Below, in pieces: positions 62,530 to 64,000 of a stretch of 64,000 nucleotides of DNA. Numbering within the stretch: the first letter of the stretch is position 1; each line of letters opens with the position of its first letter. Location of the stretch: positions 6,534,501-6,598,500 of the forward strand of contig JAQPZY010001670.1 in the NCBI GenBank assembly GCA_029931535.1, read 5' to 3'. Origin of the DNA: Margaritifera margaritifera (lineage: Eukaryota > Mollusca > Bivalvia > Unionida > Margaritiferidae). The notes under the pieces are model-generated. The model made no database searches. It was given only the letters and a program-made list of their open reading frames with translations, and had not been told where the DNA came from. The position numbers were made by a program, and so were the translations under genes.

Positions 62530-62734
62530 CTTAAAGGAAAGAATACACACCATTAGTGTTTGGATGTGATAGAAAACAATCCATATATCATTGTCTTTTT
62601 AATCTCTAAATTCAAATCAGACAAACATTAATGCAAAGCTCTCATTCAGCTGTACACACCTATCTGGTAATTAAATTTTTTTCAACTACCAGTAGTTCTA
62701 CATGAATTTCGACCACAGACAATAATGAATCCTC

Positions 62735-63062
62735 CAGACCTAGAGATGTCACATGGAAGGGCTTTCATCCAACCTCCTATATGACCACCTGCTCCTCCCC
62801 CTATTCCCATGCCCCCTTTACCAAACACTGGAGACCTAAAGGTGTCACCTGCAAGGGCTTTCATCCCACCTCCTACCTGACCAGCTGCCTCCCATCTACT
62901 TCCCAAGCTCCATTTGCCAGAAACATGGAACACTGAGGTGTCACCTGCAAGGGCTTTCATCCCACCTCCTACCTGACCAGCTGCTCCCTCTCCACTTCCC
63001 AAGCTCCATTTGCCAGAAACATGGAACACTGAGGTATCACCTGCAAGGGCTTTCATCATTAT
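62735..63062. repeat. 96-117-bp repeat, 3-4 units
   Basis: Units contain GGTGTCACCTGCAAGGGCTT, tcatcccacctcctacctga, ccagctgc, cttcccaagctccatttgcc, agaaacatggaacactga. The minus strand is open for 148 codons (62682-63128) but shows no known protein. It lies about 200 bp upstream of the GGCX exon 1 acceptor. Confidence 0.88.
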
Positions 63063-63097
63063 CCCCTTCCTCTTTCCAAGACCCTTCCCAATAACAG

Positions 63098-63300
63098 GAC
63101 CTAGAGGCATACATGTGACAGAACCCAATAACAGGACCTAGAGGCATACATGTGACAGAACCCAATAACAGGACCTAGAGGCATACATGTGACAGAACCC
63201 AATAACAGGACCTAGAGGCATACATGTGACAGAACCCAATAACAGGACCTAGAGGCATACATGTTACAGAACCCAAAAACAGGACCTAGAGGCATACATG
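63098..63300. repeat. 37-bp minisatellite built on the h3 terminal sequence
   Basis: Six units read ATACATGTGACAGAACCCAA then taacaggacctagaggc. ATACATGTGACAGAACC is the terminal sequence of the adjacent h3 element (starting 63294), so each unit ends at a copy of the transposon terminus. Confidence 0.93.
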
Positions 63301-64000
63301 TGACAGAACCAGGATTTAAAACCAGTACATTTACAAATTTTGATCAGTAGATTAGCTTCTAAACTAGTAGATTTTTATCAGCATAAATTTTATGTGTTTT
63401 AGGGGGTTTGAAAACAAAACAAGTGCATTTTTTTCTATAATATGTATTCTCTTCATACTATAATAAAACATCAAGTATTGAACGTGAATCAGATTCAGAT
63501 TCTGATGGAAAATGTTACAATAATAATTAAGTCAGTATATTGTCAATTAAATGAAAAAGGAAGAGTTGTTTATTATATAGTTCACTGCAAGATTTATATA
63601 TATATAAAATCTAATAGCAATTTGAATTTCCTTCACAAGATTACTGTCTGGTGACCATTGATGACAGTCATTGTGATTATTAAGCTTCACACTTAACAGA
63701 CTCTCAATAGTTCTCTGGTCCATATTTCCCCTTGAATCACTTTATATTTTGTGAAGAATGGAGAATGTCCTTTTTGTATCAGCATTTGAATGTTGTAATG
63801 GCAGGACAACCACACTCAGCCTGCAAAAAAGTTCTAACTTCAGTTTTCCTGTTGCTGGGTTTGTCTTTTGTGAAGAATGGAGAATGTCCTCTCTATATCA
63901 GCTTTAGAATGTGGCAATGACAGGGCAACAATGATCAACCTGCAAAGAAGTTCTAACTTCAGTTTTCGTGTTGCTGGGTTTGTAAGGTTGCTGACTGCTC
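63294..64000 (-). mobile_element. hAT-type element (family h3), copy 2, inverted, runs off window
   Basis: It starts ATACATGTGACAGAACCAGG and follows the inverse of 61228 downward, through the end of the transposase fragment. On the minus strand it has the same [13 protein letters not shown] region, with a 119-bp tandem duplication (63751-63869 and 63870-63988) of the dimerisation-domain segment; the second copy has HSKADIERTFSIL-type text. The rest lies beyond 64000. Confidence 0.88.

Noticed and set aside
62356..62553. 65-codon frame ([18 protein letters not shown]) as the coding frame
   Set aside because: The neighbouring frame gives HAHVPLWNY, a clear GGCX match with correct phases.
62682..63128. 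148-codon Gly-rich minus-strand frame
   Set aside because: It follows from a 96-bp repeat unit and runs into the unrelated 37-bp array; no known domain.

Overview
This window is AT-rich animal nuclear DNA. Ten split exons with GT-AG borders, very large introns, tRNA-headed SINEs, DIRS-like retrotransposons, hAT-type DNA transposons and many minisatellites point to a lophotrochozoan, most likely a mollusc (bivalve or gastropod). I see no bacterial genes, operons, rRNA or CRISPR.

The one host gene I can support is vitamin K-dependent gamma-glutamyl carboxylase (GGCX), on the minus strand. Ten internal exons, in transcription order 62451-62529, 55212-55318, 43818-43981, 40800-40978, 35643-35780, 31961-32092, 27034-27185, 21252-21430, 14338-14462 and 10973-11120, join in phase into 1,403 nt (about 467 codons) with no stop. 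They cover the middle of the protein, from just after the conserved HYW region to the segment after the conserved Y-M-Y/I-x-VNTT motif. The N-terminal exons lie above 64000. The C-terminal exons lie below 10973 or outside the window; I could not find them by eye. Several exons have damaged or competing duplicates: the end of exon 7 is copied 1.6 kb into the next intron, and the 3' ends plus splice donors of exons 4 and 10 are tandemly duplicated.

All the rest is intron or flank, and most of it is repeats. Two DIRS-like retrotransposons with inverted terminal repeats lie at about 1556-8515 and 44105-50785. The first is itself split by a hAT element (2044-5005) and the second by a Crypton-like remnant (about 46540-47465). 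Three hAT-like families are recognisable by their terminal repeats: CAGAGATGCTGCCAG (2 copies), ATACATGCCATA (3 copies) and ATACATGTGA (2 copies in opposite orientation around GGCX exon 1). There are also tRNA-headed SINEs with target-site duplications (31109-31347, 51884-52105, 42441-42640), several MITEs including a double-hairpin family, a LINE reverse-transcriptase fragment at 12.4 kb and a CENP-B/Tigger-like N-terminal scrap at 19.2 kb.

About twenty minisatellite arrays (unit 19-96 bp) fill roughly a fifth of the window. The largest is a 54-bp array of about 38 copies (56319-58378) that is open for 658 codons. Four longer-period families (about 120-160 bp units) act as insertion targets for other elements. 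Two of them carry nuclear-receptor-like motifs, and three end in a hairpin followed by an A-rich tail, as expected for Helentron-type elements. Exon borders were set by hand from homology and splice sites; repeat borders are accurate to roughly 10-30 bp unless a terminal repeat or target-site duplication fixes them.
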